Shown in pieces: positions 16,662 to 27,019 of a stretch of DNA of 64,000 nucleotides. Every line of letters begins with the position of its first letter. Positions within the stretch are counted from its first letter, which is position 1. The translations under genes were made by a program, and so were the position numbers. Below the pieces are notes generated by a model. That model was not told the DNA's origin. It ran no database searches and saw only the letters and a program-made list of their open reading frames with translations. This DNA comes from Streptomyces sp. NRRL F-5126 (GTDB lineage Bacteria; Actinomycetota; Actinomycetes; Streptomycetales; Streptomycetaceae). The stretch spans positions 434,001-498,000 of the forward strand of contig NZ_JOFZ01000006.1 in the NCBI RefSeq assembly GCF_000721265.1, given 5' to 3'.

Positions 16662-18368
16662 TCAGAGAGGCACGATGTCCGGCGCCCCGAGGCGGGCGGC
16701 GTCCGCCGTCAGGTCGTCGGGCTGGCGCTGCGACTCGCGCTCGGCCTCCACCCGCTTCTCATAGTGCTCCACCTCGCGGTCCACCTGTCCCGCGTCCCAG
16801 CCGAGTACGGGCGCCATCAACTCGGCGCACTCCCGCGCGCTGCGCGTGCCGCGGTCGAAGGTCTCGATCGCGATGCGCGTACGCCGCGTCAGGACGTCGT
16901 CGAGGTGGCGCGCGCCCTCGTGCGACGCCGCGTAGGCGATCTCGGCGCGCAGGTAGTCGTCCGCGGCGGCGAGCGGGGCGCCGAGCGCGGGCTCCGACTC
17001 GATGAGTTCGAGTACCTCATCGGCGAGCGTCCCGTACCGGTTCAGCAGGTGCTCCACCCGCGCGACATGCAGTCCCGCGCGGGCCGCCATGCGCGCCCTG
17101 CCGTTCCACAGCGCGTGGTAGCCCTCGGCGCCCAGCAGCGGCACATCCTCCGTGACGCACGCTGCCACGCGCTGGTCGAGGCCGTGCACCGCCTCGTCCA
17201 CCGCGTCCTTCGCCATCACCCGGTACGTCGTGTACTTGCCGCCCGCGACCACCACCATCCCCGGCACCGGGTGCGCGACCGTGTGCTCGCGCGACAGCTT
17301 GCTCGTCGCGTCGGACTCCCCGGCGAGCAGCGGGCGAAGACCCGCATACACGCCCTCGACGTCGTCGCGCGTGAGCGGCACCGCCAGCACGCTGTTGACG
17401 TGCTCCAGCAGGTAGTCGATGTCCGCGCTGGACGCCGCGGGGTGCGCCTTGTCGAGGTTCCAGTCGGTGTCCGTGGTGCCCACGATCCAGTGCCGGCCCC
17501 ACGGGATGACGAACAGCACCGACTTCTCCGTGCGTAGGATCAGCCCCGTCGAGGAGTGGATGCGGTCCTTCGGCACCACCAGGTGGATGCCCTTCGACGC
17601 GCGCACGTGGAACTGCCCGCGCTCCCCGATCAGCCCCTGCGTGTCGTCCGTCCACACCCCCGTCGCGTTGACCACCTGCTTCGCCCTGATCTCGTACTCG
17701 CCGCCGCCCTCGACGTCCTGCACGCGGGCGCCGACGACCCGCTCGCCCTCGCGCAGGAAGCCCACGACGCGCGCCCCGCTCGCGGCATGCGCGCCGTACG
17801 CGGCCGCCGTGCGCACCAGCGTGGCCACGTAACGGGCGTCGTCCATCTGCGCGTCGTAGTACTGGAGGGCGCCCACCAGCGCGTCCTTCCTGAGGCACGG
17901 GGCCACCCGCAGCGCGTGGCGGCGCGTCAGGTGACGGTGCGCCGGCAGGCCCCTGCCGTGGCCCGACGACACCGACATCGCGTCGTACATCGCCACCCCG
18001 GAGCCCGCGTAGAGGCGCTCCCAGCCCTTGTGCCGCAGCGGGTAGAGGAACGGGACCGGCTTGACCAGGTGCGGCGCCAGCTTCTCCAGCAGCAGGCCGC
18101 GCTCCTTGAGCGCCTCGCGCACCAGCGCGAAGTCCAGCATCTCCAGGTAGCGAAGACCGCCGTGGATGAGCTTGCTCGACCGGCTCGACGTGCCGGACGC
18201 CCAGTCGCGCGCCTCGACGAGCCCCGTGGCGAGGCCGCGCGTCACCGCGTCGAGCGCGGTGCCGGCGCCGACCACGCCCGCGCCGACCACCAGCACGTCC
18301 AGTTCACGCTCGGCCATCGCGGCCAGCGCCTGCTCGCGCTGCGCGGGCCCCAGTGTCGCTGTCCTCAC
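16662..18368 (-). CDS. glpD: glycerol-3-phosphate dehydrogenase (FAD)
   Basis: Oxidises glycerol-3-phosphate to dihydroxyacetone phosphate at the membrane face, passing electrons to quinone. The 568-residue protein starts with the FAD fold VLVVGAGVVGAGTALDA and then has SSRSSKLIHGGLRYLE, a signature of the GlpA/GlpD family. WIVGTTDTDW and the GLRPLL segment are also typical. The C-terminal 120 residues are helical, as in the family. GTG 18368 is preceded by GGGAGG. No glycerol uptake or kinase gene is adjacent. It is divergent from the sugar-dehydrogenase-like gene. Confidence 0.93.
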   Translation of the reverse strand: MRTATLGPAQREQALAAMAERELDVLVVGAGVVGAGTALDAVTRGLATGLVEARDWASGTSSRSSKLIHGGLRYLEMLDFALVREALKERGLLLEKLAPHLVKPVPFLYPLRHKGWERLYAGSGVAMYDAMSVSSGHGRGLPAHRHLTRRHALRVAPCLRKDALVGALQYYDAQMDDARYVATLVRTAAAYGAHAASGARVVGFLREGERVVGARVQDVEGGGEYEIRAKQVVNATGVWTDDTQGLIGERGQFHVRASKGIHLVVPKDRIHSSTGLILRTEKSVLFVIPWGRHWIVGTTDTDWNLDKAHPAASSADIDYLLEHVNSVLAVPLTRDDVEGVYAGLRPLLAGESDATSKLSREHTVAHPVPGMVVVAGGKYTTYRVMAKDAVDEAVHGLDQRVAACVTEDVPLLGAEGYHALWNGRARMAARAGLHVARVEHLLNRYGTLADEVLELIESEPALGAPLAAADDYLRAEIAYAASHEGARHLDDVLTRRTRIAIETFDRGTRSARECAELMAPVLGWDAGQVDREVEHYEKRVEAERESQRQPDDLTADAARLGAPDIVPL

Positions 18369-18634
18369 CGCTGCCTCCCGTCGCCCCCGTCCGGATCAAG
18401 CCGCCTTCCCCATCGATTCTGTCCGGCTTCGCCCGCTTCGGCCACCGCCTGTGGACAACCGCGACCACCCACCCGGCCGTACCTGCCGCCACCTGCGACA
18501 ACACGCCGAGTTGCAAGATCTCTCAATCCGACATAACGGTCATATTTACGCCTAGTCTGACAGTGCGCCCGACCGCTGCGCGTCCACGGCAGGCGTCCCC
18601 AGTCCCCTCCGACCAAGGAAGGACGGCCGCCGCC
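18369..18634. other. divergent intergenic region, glpD / sugar-dehydrogenase-like gene
   Basis: About 265 bases. An AT-richer patch around 18525-18560 includes a possible -10, TAGTCT at 18553-18558, for the rightward gene. No gene and no clear operator palindrome is seen. Confidence 0.3.
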
Positions 18635-19903
18635 ATGCCCGCAGACCTCGCCGTCGTCGGACTCGGCCACCTCGGCCTGCCGCTCGCACGGGCCGCCGTG
18701 TCCGCCGGGATCGCCACCGTCGGCTTCGACGCCGACCCGCGCACGGTCGCCAAGATCGCCGCCGGCCACACGCCCGCCGAGGGCGCGCTGACGGCGGCCG
18801 AGGCCCGCCGCATGCTGTCCGGCGGCTTCCGGCCCACCACCGACCCCGCGGAGCTCGGCCGGGTGCGCACCGCCGTCATCTGCGCTCCCGCCCCGCTCGG
18901 ACCCGACCGCACCCCCGACCTGACGGCCGTCGGCGAGATGGCACGCGCCCTCGCGGCGCGGCTGCGCCCGCACACCACGGTGGTGCTCGAATCCCCCGTG
19001 GCGCCCGGCACCACGGAGGGCTTCCTGCGCGACGTCCTTGAGGACGGCTCGGGGCTGCGGGCCGGACGCGACTTCCACCTCGCCTACTCCCCCGGCCGGC
19101 TCGACCCCGGCAGCCGCACGCACGCGCTCGCCAGCACGCCGAAGGTGATCGGCGGCCTCACCCCCGCCTGCACGGAGTCGGCCGCCGCGTTCTACGGGCG
19201 CCTTTCGGAGAAGGTGGTCCGCGCGCGCGGGACGCGCGAGGCCGAGATGGTCAAGCTGCTGGAGACCAACTTCCGGCACGTCAACATCGCGCTCGTCAAC
19301 GAGATGGCGATCCTCTGCCACGACATGGGCGTCGACCTGTGGGACGTCATCCGCTGCGCGGAGACCAAGCCGTTCGGCTTCCAGGCGTTCCGCCCAGGGC
19401 CCGGCGTCGGCGGCCACGGCGTGCCGATCGACCCCGGCTACCTGCCGCACACGGGGCGCGCGCCCGGCCACCCGCACCCGCTGCGCATGGTCGGACTCGC
19501 GCAGGAGATCAACGGCCGCATGCCGCAGTACGTGATCCAGCGCTGTGCGGCCCTGCTCAACGAGCACGGCAAGTCCGCGCGCGGCGCGCGCGTGCTGCTC
19601 CTCGGCGTCACGTACAAGCAGGACCTCGCCGACCAGGAGGCGTCGCCCGCGACCGAGATCGCGGGCCGCCTGGCGGACCTGGGGGCCGCCGTCAGCTACC
19701 ACGACCCGTACGTCCCCGAGTGGCGCGTGCGCGGCCTGGCCGTGCCGCGCGCCGATTCGCTGTACGAGGCCGCGGCCGACGCGGACCTGACGGTGCTGCT
19801 CCAGCACCACCGCACGTACGACCTGCAAGGGCTCGCGGTCAAGGCCCAGTTGCTGCTCGACACCAGGGGCGCGAGCCCCGCGGGCGCCGCGTACCGGCTC
19901 TGA
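18635..19903 (+). CDS. nucleotide-sugar dehydrogenase homologue lacking catalytic Glu and Cys
   Basis: 422 aa with the three-domain layout of UDP-glucose / UDP-ManNAc dehydrogenases. The NAD fold is VVGLGHLGLPLA at the N-terminus; the middle dimer helix is EAEMVKLLETNFRHVNIALVNE, keeping the lysine (Lys207). The C-terminal Rossmann domain carries LLGVTYKQDLAD. Two key positions differ: the SPERxDPG motif reads SPGRLDPG (Gly155) and the GGHCIPxDP motif reads GGHGVPIDP (Gly262). The enzyme family needs that Cys for the second oxidation, so UDP-uronate formation is unlikely. It could do one oxidation, bind nucleotide sugars, or be regulatory. AAGGAAGGA precedes ATG 18635. Confidence 0.8.
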   Translation: MPADLAVVGLGHLGLPLARAAVSAGIATVGFDADPRTVAKIAAGHTPAEGALTAAEARRMLSGGFRPTTDPAELGRVRTAVICAPAPLGPDRTPDLTAVGEMARALAARLRPHTTVVLESPVAPGTTEGFLRDVLEDGSGLRAGRDFHLAYSPGRLDPGSRTHALASTPKVIGGLTPACTESAAAFYGRLSEKVVRARGTREAEMVKLLETNFRHVNIALVNEMAILCHDMGVDLWDVIRCAETKPFGFQAFRPGPGVGGHGVPIDPGYLPHTGRAPGHPHPLRMVGLAQEINGRMPQYVIQRCAALLNEHGKSARGARVLLLGVTYKQDLADQEASPATEIAGRLADLGAAVSYHDPYVPEWRVRGLAVPRADSLYEAAADADLTVLLQHHRTYDLQGLAVKAQLLLDTRGASPAGAAYRL

Positions 19904-19941
19904 GAACCGGTTCCCCACGGCGCGGCACCGCGGCACCCGCT

Positions 19942-21066
19942 TCAGCGCTTGTGCTGCGCGTCCGCGACGGTGACCTCGACGCGCTGGAACTCCTTGAGCT
20001 CGCTGTAACCGGTGGTGGCCATCGCGCGGCGCAGGGCGCCGAAGAAGTTCATGGAGCCGTCGGGGAAGTGGGACGGGCCCGTGAGGACCTCGTCGAGCGT
20101 GCCGACCATGCCCAGGTCGACCAGCTTGCCGCGCGGCACGTCCTCGTGGACGGCCTCCATGCCCCAGTGGCGGCCCTTGCCCGGCGCGTCGGAGGCGCGC
20201 GCGAGCGGGGAGCCGATCATCACCGAGTCGGCGCCGCAGGCGATCGCCTTGGGCAGGTCGCCCGACCAGCCGACGCCGCCGTCCGCGATCACGTGCACGT
20301 AGCGGCCGCCGGACTCGTCCATGTAGTCGCGGCGTGCCGCCGCCACGTCCGCGACGGCGGTGGCCATCGGCACCTGGATCCCCAGCACGTTGCGCGTGGT
20401 GTGCGCGGCGCCGCCGCCGAAGCCGACGAGGACGCCGGCCGCGCCGGTGCGCATCAGGTGCAGCGCCGCCGTGTACGTGGCGCAGCCGCCGACGATGACC
20501 GGCACGTCGAGCTCGTAGATGAACTGCTTGAGGTTGAGCGGCTCGGCCGCGCCCGACACGTGCTCGGCGGAGACCGTCGTGCCGCGGATGACGAAGATGT
20601 CCACGCCCGCGTCGACGACGGCCTTCGAGAACTGCGCGGTGCGCTGCGGCGAGAGCGCGGCGGCCGTGACGACGCCCGAGTCGCGCACCTCCTTGATGCG
20701 CTGCCCGATCAGCTCCTCCTTGATGGGAGCCGCGTAGATCTCCTGGAGGCGCCGGTTGGCGGTCGACTCGTCGAGGCCGGCGATCTCGTCGAGCAGCGGC
20801 TGCGGGTCCTCGTAGCGTGTCCACAGGCCTTCGAGGTTGAGCACCCCGAGACCGCCCGACTCGCCGATGCGGATCGCCGTGCGGGGCGAGACCACCGAGT
20901 CCATGGGGGCGGCGAGGAACGGCAGGTCGAACCGGTAGGCGTCGATCTGCCACGCGATCGAGACCTCCTTGGGGTCGCGCGTGCGCCGGCTGGGGACGAC
21001 GGCGATGTCGTCGAACGCGTACGCCCTGCGCCCGCGCTTGCCGCGCCCGATCTCGATCTCAGTCAC
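19942..21066 (-). CDS. GuaB3-type IMP dehydrogenase-related protein
   Basis: 374 aa, the usual length of the GuaB3 branch, with a TIM-barrel and no CBS domains. It starts MTEIEIGRGKRGRRAYAFDD, typical of this branch. The phosphate loop reads GFGGGAAHTTR, so the catalytic cysteine of true IMP dehydrogenase (GPGSICTTR) is His222 here. Whether GuaB3 proteins of this type are active dehydrogenases or regulators is unsettled. GTG 21066 with AAAGG upstream was preferred to the longer frame. It lies about 115 bases after guaB, separated by a hairpin. Confidence 0.85.
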   Translation of the reverse strand: MTEIEIGRGKRGRRAYAFDDIAVVPSRRTRDPKEVSIAWQIDAYRFDLPFLAAPMDSVVSPRTAIRIGESGGLGVLNLEGLWTRYEDPQPLLDEIAGLDESTANRRLQEIYAAPIKEELIGQRIKEVRDSGVVTAAALSPQRTAQFSKAVVDAGVDIFVIRGTTVSAEHVSGAAEPLNLKQFIYELDVPVIVGGCATYTAALHLMRTGAAGVLVGFGGGAAHTTRNVLGIQVPMATAVADVAAARRDYMDESGGRYVHVIADGGVGWSGDLPKAIACGADSVMIGSPLARASDAPGKGRHWGMEAVHEDVPRGKLVDLGMVGTLDEVLTGPSHFPDGSMNFFGALRRAMATTGYSELKEFQRVEVTVADAQHKR

Positions 21067-21130
21067 GATGTGGCCTTTCCCTCTACGTCTGCCGCCGTCA
21101 AGTATCACCGACGGGTCCTCGCACGGCTCA

Positions 21131-21157
21131 GGGGCGGCCCGCGCGCGGGACCGCCCC
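21131..21157 (-). terminator. hairpin after guaB
   Basis: GGGGCGG (21131-21137) pairs with CCGCCCC (21151-21157), with an additional inner CCCGC/GCGGG stem. It is placed 25 bases past the guaB stop and before the guaB3-type start, so the two genes are probably not fully co-transcribed. Confidence 0.65.
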
Positions 21158-21181
21158 TTGCCTGTGCGCCGGCCCTCGAAC

Positions 21182-22726
<1,545 letters not shown>

Positions 22727-22841
22727 CTAACGGGCTCGCGGGGGTGCCTGATTCCGCCTGTGGAAACAGCACCGAAGCCGCCCACGGAGAGCCGGTGAGC
22801 GGCTACGTTGAGCAGTTGGCGGTTTCCCACCGACCGCCGTC

Positions 22842-23507
22842 TCACTGCCCGGCGAGTGTCCGCAGCCTGCTCAGCGCGCGGTGCTGCGCCACCCGTACGG
22901 CCCCCGGGGACATGCCGAGCATCTGGCCCGTCTCCTCCGCGGTCAGCCCGACGGCCACGCGCAGCACGAGCAGTTCCCGCTGCGTGTCGGGGAGGCTGGC
23001 GAGTAGCCGCTTCGCCCACTCCGCGTCGCTGCTGAGCAGGGCGCGCTCCTCGGGGCCCAGCGAGTCGTCGGGCCGCTCGGGCATCTGGTCCGAGGGCACG
23101 ACCGTCGAGCCGGGGTGGCGCATGGCGGCCCGCTGGAGGTCGGCGACCTTGTGCCCGGCGATGGCGAACACGAACGCCTCGAACGGCTTGCCGGTGTCGC
23201 GGTAGCGGGGCAGCGCCATCAGCACCGCGACGCAGACGTCCTGCGCGAGGTCCTCGACGAAGTGGCGCGCGTCACCGGGCAGCCGGCTCAGGCGCGTGCG
23301 GCAGTACCGGAGCGCGAGCGGGTGGACGTGCGCCAGGAGCTCGTGGGTGGCCTGCTCGTCGCCGTCGACTGCGCGATGGGCGAGGGCACCGATCACCGTC
23401 GTCTCGTCGTCGCGCATCGGACCATGGTGCACCGGCGTCCCGTCGTCCGCGGCGCCGCGTCTGTCGTTGTGCACCGAAGCGTTATGAGCAGGTGCGGCAG
23501 AACTCAT
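22842..23507 (-). CDS. shbA: ECF sigma factor, SigD/ShbA type
   Basis: 221 aa. Region 2 spans about residues 60-125 ([30 protein letters not shown]); region 4 spans 165-220 with a helix-turn-helix [20 protein letters not shown]. No C-terminal extension or anti-sigma gene is adjacent. Position next to guaB and bldM matches the Streptomyces gene that encodes ShbA, reported to direct transcription of the principal sigma gene hrdB; Mycobacterium SigD is its relative. That identity rests on remembered synteny. ATG 23507 follows GGGGAGGG; a shorter start exists at 23417. Confidence 0.88.
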   Translation of the reverse strand: MSSAAPAHNASVHNDRRGAADDGTPVHHGPMRDDETTVIGALAHRAVDGDEQATHELLAHVHPLALRYCRTRLSRLPGDARHFVEDLAQDVCVAVLMALPRYRDTGKPFEAFVFAIAGHKVADLQRAAMRHPGSTVVPSDQMPERPDDSLGPEERALLSSDAEWAKRLLASLPDTQRELLVLRVAVGLTAEETGQMLGMSPGAVRVAQHRALSRLRTLAGQ

Positions 23508-23818
23508 CCCTGCGCCCTCCCCTCGCGCTCGTCCGGCTCGTCCCCGAGGAACTCCACACAGTCAAGGATGCGGCATCGCGCGGGAAACGGGCGCAGGGGT
23601 CCTTGCGGCCGTTCTCACAGCCGTCGTCGGGAAGCCGCTCACGGCCGCGCTCACGACCGGACGACGCGCACCGGCGCACCCCCGTCCGCGACGGCCCGCC
23701 GCCGCTCCGGGCTGCGGAAACCCGCGAACGACCGCACGCCACGTGAGCCCGTGCGCGCGCTCGTTCGGCATGGGTCGCGGGCGCGCGCTCGCACGGCGGG
23801 CGGTGCGAGGGCCGCGCG
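23508..23818. other. intergenic region shbA / bldM
   Basis: About 310 bases with no convincing gene. It presumably holds the shbA promoter; a TTGACT on the minus strand near 23560 is a weak -35 candidate with no good -10. Confidence 0.4.
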
Positions 23819-24430
23819 TCAGCGCACGAGCCCCCAGCGGAAGCCGAGCGCCACCGCGTGCGCGCGGTCCGAGGCCCCGAGCTTCTTGAACAGGCGCCTC
23901 GCGTGCGTCTTGACCGTGTCCTCCGACAGGAACAGCTCGCGGCCGATCTCGGCGTTGGACCTGCCGTGGCTCATGCCTTCGAGCACCTGGATCTCACGCG
24001 CGGTGAGCGTGGGCGCCGCGCCCATCTCCGCGGAGCGCAGCCGCCGGGGGGCGAGCCGCCAGGTCGGGTCGGCGAGGGCCTGCGTGACCGTCGCGCGCAG
24101 CTCGGCGCGTGACGCGTCCTTGTGCAGGTAGCCGCGCGCACCCGCGGCGACCGCGAGCGCGACGCCGTCCAGGTCCTCCGCGACGGTCAGCATGATGATC
24201 CGCGCGCCCGGGTCGGCCGACAGCAGGCGGCGCACCGTCTCCACACCGCCGAGGCCCGGCATGCGGACGTCCATCAGGATCAGGTCGGAGCGGTCGGCGC
24301 CCCAGCGGCGGAGCACTTCCTCACCGTTGGCCGCGGTCGTCACGCGCTCGACGCCGGGCACGGTCGCGACCGCGCGGCGGAGCGCCTCTCGGGCAAGCGG
24401 GGAGTCGTCGCAGACGAGCACGGATGTCAT
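23819..24430 (-). CDS. bldM: response regulator BldM
   Basis: Transcription factor of Streptomyces aerial hypha formation and sporulation. The 203-residue protein has a receiver domain (VLVCDDSPLAREALRR, phospho-site position Asp54 in LILMDVRMPG, late residues AAGARGYLHKDAS) and a LuxR/FixJ helix-turn-helix (LTAREIQVLEGMSHGRSNAEIGRELFLS). Length equals that known for BldM. No sensor kinase is adjacent, consistent with its reported phosphorylation-independent control. A BldN-type promoter lies upstream at 24552-24579. It is divergent from whiD. Confidence 0.96.
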   Translation of the reverse strand: MTSVLVCDDSPLAREALRRAVATVPGVERVTTAANGEEVLRRWGADRSDLILMDVRMPGLGGVETVRRLLSADPGARIIMLTVAEDLDGVALAVAAGARGYLHKDASRAELRATVTQALADPTWRLAPRRLRSAEMGAAPTLTAREIQVLEGMSHGRSNAEIGRELFLSEDTVKTHARRLFKKLGASDRAHAVALGFRWGLVR

Positions 24431-24551
24431 GACCGGCCTCCGCAGCTGATGCGCGTCACCTTGAGCCTCCAGGCTGTACATGTCGTCACCTGCGCGGTTG
24501 ACACTCTCGGACATGTGCCCGATCGCTCGTTCTCTCAACCGCCTGACCTCA

Positions 24552-24579
24552 TCAACGATGGTCACCCGAAAGAGTTACG
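24552..24579 (-). promoter_or_regulatory. BldN-type sigma promoter of bldM
   Basis: On the minus strand CGTAAC (24574-24579) and CGTTGA (24552-24557) are separated by 16 bases, matching the known sigma-BldN recognition sequence reported for bldM p1. It lies about 120 bases before the bldM start. Confidence 0.8.
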
Positions 24580-24737
24580 GGTCCCTCACGCAGAGCTATG
24601 CCCCATTTAGAGGCTTTTCTTCACTTTCAGTGGTGTCTGAGGCTAGATTCGCAAAGAGTCATATTTACATCTACTTACACAAGAGATGTACCGTCATGAC
24701 CATCCGGTGCCGTCCAGGATTCAAGGGGACATGAGCA

Positions 24738-25082
24738 ATGGCAGATTTCTCCCGCCTTCCAGGACCCAACGCAGATCTGTGGGATTGGCAGCTCCTCGCG
24801 GCCTGCCGGGGTGTGGACAGCTCGCTGTTCTTCCACCCGGAGGGAGAGAGGGGTGCGGCACGGAGCGCGCGCGAGAACTCGGCGAAAGAGGTGTGCATGA
24901 GGTGCCCGGTCCGCGCGGAGTGCGCGGCACACGCGCTGGCGGTACGGGAGCCGTACGGCGTGTGGGGCGGCCTGACGGAGGACGAGCGCGAGGAGCTGAT
25001 GGGCAGGGCGCGCACGCGCCTCGTGTCCGCGTCAGCGCCGTCCCCCGGCGGCCACGGCACGGCCGGGCAGGCGGAGGACTGA
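24738..25082 (+). CDS. whiD: WhiD, WhiB-like iron-sulfur regulator
   Basis: Sporulation-septum and spore-maturation regulator. The 114-residue protein has the four cluster-ligand cysteines Cys23, Cys53, Cys56 and Cys62 (spacing C-x29-C-x2-C-x5-C), the turn GVWGG at 74-78 and a basic tail beginning GRARTRL. The opening MADFSRLPGPNADLWDWQLL is characteristic of WhiD rather than of WhiB. AAGGGG lies upstream of ATG 24738. It is paired head-to-head with bldM, the standard Streptomyces arrangement. The 307-base shared gap contains the bldM promoter; the whiD promoter was not identified. Confidence 0.96.
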   Translation: MADFSRLPGPNADLWDWQLLAACRGVDSSLFFHPEGERGAARSARENSAKEVCMRCPVRAECAAHALAVREPYGVWGGLTEDEREELMGRARTRLVSASAPSPGGHGTAGQAED

Positions 25083-25224
25083 CCCTCCGCGAGGCGACCG
25101 AACGAAGAAACGTTCCTGCATAACGATCACCCTCACCGCGGTCGGACGGCAGCCCCGCGGCGACGGGGGCACTCGTGTGCCCGCGCCCGTGGGAGCAGCG
25201 GTCGGAGCGGCGATCGGGCGGCGG

Positions 25225-26121
25225 TCAGGCAGCGGTCTCCGCGGCCGTCGCCAGCTCGTCGAGCGTGGCGGCGACGGCGGGCACGCGCGCCAGGTCGGGC
25301 AGCGTGAGCGCGACCACCTCGCGCGAAACCGACGGCTCGACCGTCAGCTTCCTGACCCCCTCCGTACGCACGGAGGTGAGGGCGAGATCCGGCAGCGTGG
25401 CCACCCCGAGCCCCGCCGCCACCAGGCCGATCACCGCCGGGTAGTCGTCCGTCGCGAAGTCGATGCGGGGCGTGAAGCCGGCGGCCTCGCACGCGCCGAC
25501 CAGCTGCGTACGGCAGCGCGGGCAGCCGGCGATCCAGGATTCGTCGGCGAGGTCCGCCATGGCCACCTTGCCCGCGTCGGCCAGAGGGTGCCCCTCGGGC
25601 ACGAGGCCGACGAGCCGGTCCACGAGCAGCGGCCGCACGGTCAGGTCCTGCCACTCGCCCTCGCCGCCCTCGTAGCGGAACGCCAGGGCGATGTCGCAGT
25701 CCCCGTCGCGCAGCATGGAGACCGAGCGCGGCGGTTCGGCCTCGACGAGCGAGACGCGCGTGCCCGGATGGGCGGCGCGCAGCGCGGCGAGCGCGGCGGG
25801 CACGAGCGTGGAACTGCCGCTCGGGAACGACACGAGACGCACGCGGCCCGCGCGCAGCCCGACGATCGCGGCGATCTCCTCCTCGGCCGCGGTGAGGCCC
25901 GCGAGGATGCCCGTCGCATGCCGCACCAGGACTTCACCGGCCTGCGTGAGGCGCGTCTCCCTCCCGGTGCGCACGACGAGGCGCGTGCCCGCGGAGGCCT
26001 CAAGGGACTTCATCTGCTGGCTGACGGCGGGCTGCGTGCAGCCGAGCTCGCGCGCCGCGCCGGAGAAGGACCCGGTGGCGGCGACGGCGCGCAGGACGCG
26101 GAGGTGGCGTGCTTCGATCAC
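25225..26121 (-). CDS. LysR family transcriptional regulator
   Basis: 298 aa. A helix-turn-helix at residues 1-60 (HLRVLRAVAATGSFSGAARE, TQPAVSQQMKSLE) is followed by the linker helix and a two-lobed effector domain at about 90-290. The effector domain contains a CPRC pair in IAGCPRCRTQL that is unusual and could sense redox state. GTG 26121 begins the HTH at the right distance. It faces the MOSC gene across 93 bases, the usual layout for a LysR regulator and its target. Confidence 0.9.
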   Translation of the reverse strand: MIEARHLRVLRAVAATGSFSGAARELGCTQPAVSQQMKSLEASAGTRLVVRTGRETRLTQAGEVLVRHATGILAGLTAAEEEIAAIVGLRAGRVRLVSFPSGSSTLVPAALAALRAAHPGTRVSLVEAEPPRSVSMLRDGDCDIALAFRYEGGEGEWQDLTVRPLLVDRLVGLVPEGHPLADAGKVAMADLADESWIAGCPRCRTQLVGACEAAGFTPRIDFATDDYPAVIGLVAAGLGVATLPDLALTSVRTEGVRKLTVEPSVSREVVALTLPDLARVPAVAATLDELATAAETAA

Positions 26122-26201
26122 ACCGGCAAGTGTACGTGAGGCATAAGACACTCTTTTATCTCTCGCCCGTAATCGGGTGGCGGCTTTGACAGCCCCGCCG
26201 C

Positions 26202-26207
26202 TACCGT
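26202..26207 (+). promoter_or_regulatory. -10 of a leaderless promoter (MOSC gene)
   Basis: TACCGT ends 7 bases before ATG 26215, so transcription would begin at the start codon. This supports 26215 over the GTG at 26206, which lies inside the -10. Confidence 0.45.
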
Positions 26208-26214
26208 GACCGCC

Positions 26215-26898
26215 ATGAGAGTGCTGACAGTGAACGTGGGGCGGCCGAAGGCCGTGGCCTACACGGACGCGGCGGGCGGCGTCACGGGCATCGACAAGCG
26301 GCCGGTGGACGGGCCCGTCCAGGTCCGTGACCCGGGCCCCAAGGGCGAGGGCGGCAGCGGGCTCGGCGGCGACGCGGTGTGCGACACGCGCCACCACGGC
26401 GGCAGCGACCAGGCGGTGTACGCGTACGCGCGCGAGGACCTCGACCGGTGGGAGGCGGAGCTCGGACGCCCCCTGGCAAACGGCGCGTTCGGCGAGAACC
26501 TGACGACGTACGGGCTCGACCTCACACAGGCGAAGATCGGCGAGCGGTGGCGCGTGGGCGAGGAGCTCGTGCTGGAGATCTCCAGCGGGCGCATCCCGTG
26601 CCGCACGTTCCAGGGCTGGGTCGAGGAGAAGGGCTGGGTCAAGCGCTTCACCCGGCGGGCCGCCACGGGCGCGTACCTTCGGGTGATCGAGCCGGGCGAG
26701 ATCAGGTCGGGCGACGGCATCGAGGTGATCCACCGCCCGGAGCACGAGGTGACGGTGCAGCTCGCCTTCCGCGCGATCACGCTGGAGCGCCACCTGCTGC
26801 CCCAGGTCCTGGCGGCGTCCGAGGCGCTGCACAGGGAGGAGCTCAGGGAGGCGCGCGCGTACGTGGAGAAGTACGGCGCCGCCCCTGCGGCGCTCTGA
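26215..26898 (+). CDS. MOSC domain protein (YiiM-like)
   Basis: About 227 aa. MOSC domains bind the molybdenum cofactor sulfur or handle sulfur-containing substrates; YiiM-type members help detoxify N-hydroxylated compounds. The central motif is RHHGGSDQAVYAY, followed by GAFGENLTTYGLD and the conserved cysteine region EISSGRIPCRTFQGW. A helical C-terminal tail of about 50 residues completes it. The divergent LysR protein may control it. Specific substrate unknown. Confidence 0.85.
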   Translation: MRVLTVNVGRPKAVAYTDAAGGVTGIDKRPVDGPVQVRDPGPKGEGGSGLGGDAVCDTRHHGGSDQAVYAYAREDLDRWEAELGRPLANGAFGENLTTYGLDLTQAKIGERWRVGEELVLEISSGRIPCRTFQGWVEEKGWVKRFTRRAATGAYLRVIEPGEIRSGDGIEVIHRPEHEVTVQLAFRAITLERHLLPQVLAASEALHREELREARAYVEKYGAAPAAL

Positions 26899-26943
26899 CC
26901 GAGCCGCGTCGGGCCACGACCCCGCGGGCCCGTGCCGCGCGTT

Positions 26944-27000
26944 CAGGGGCACGGCGCAGCTGCGGCGAGCCGGTCCCGCCGTCCCGGCGCGGTGCCCCTG
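26944..27000. terminator. hairpin between MOSC gene and sugar ABC operon
   Basis: CAGGGGCAC (26944-26952) pairs with GTGCCCCTG (26992-27000), extended by GGCGC/GCGC inside. The loop is long. It serves the two convergent transcripts. Confidence 0.55.
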
Positions 27001-27019
27001 AGCGAAGCGGGATCCGCCG

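Noticed and set aside
23482..23742. 86-codon minus-strand frame between shbA and bldM
   Set aside because: Overlaps the shbA start region in another frame, low-complexity composition.
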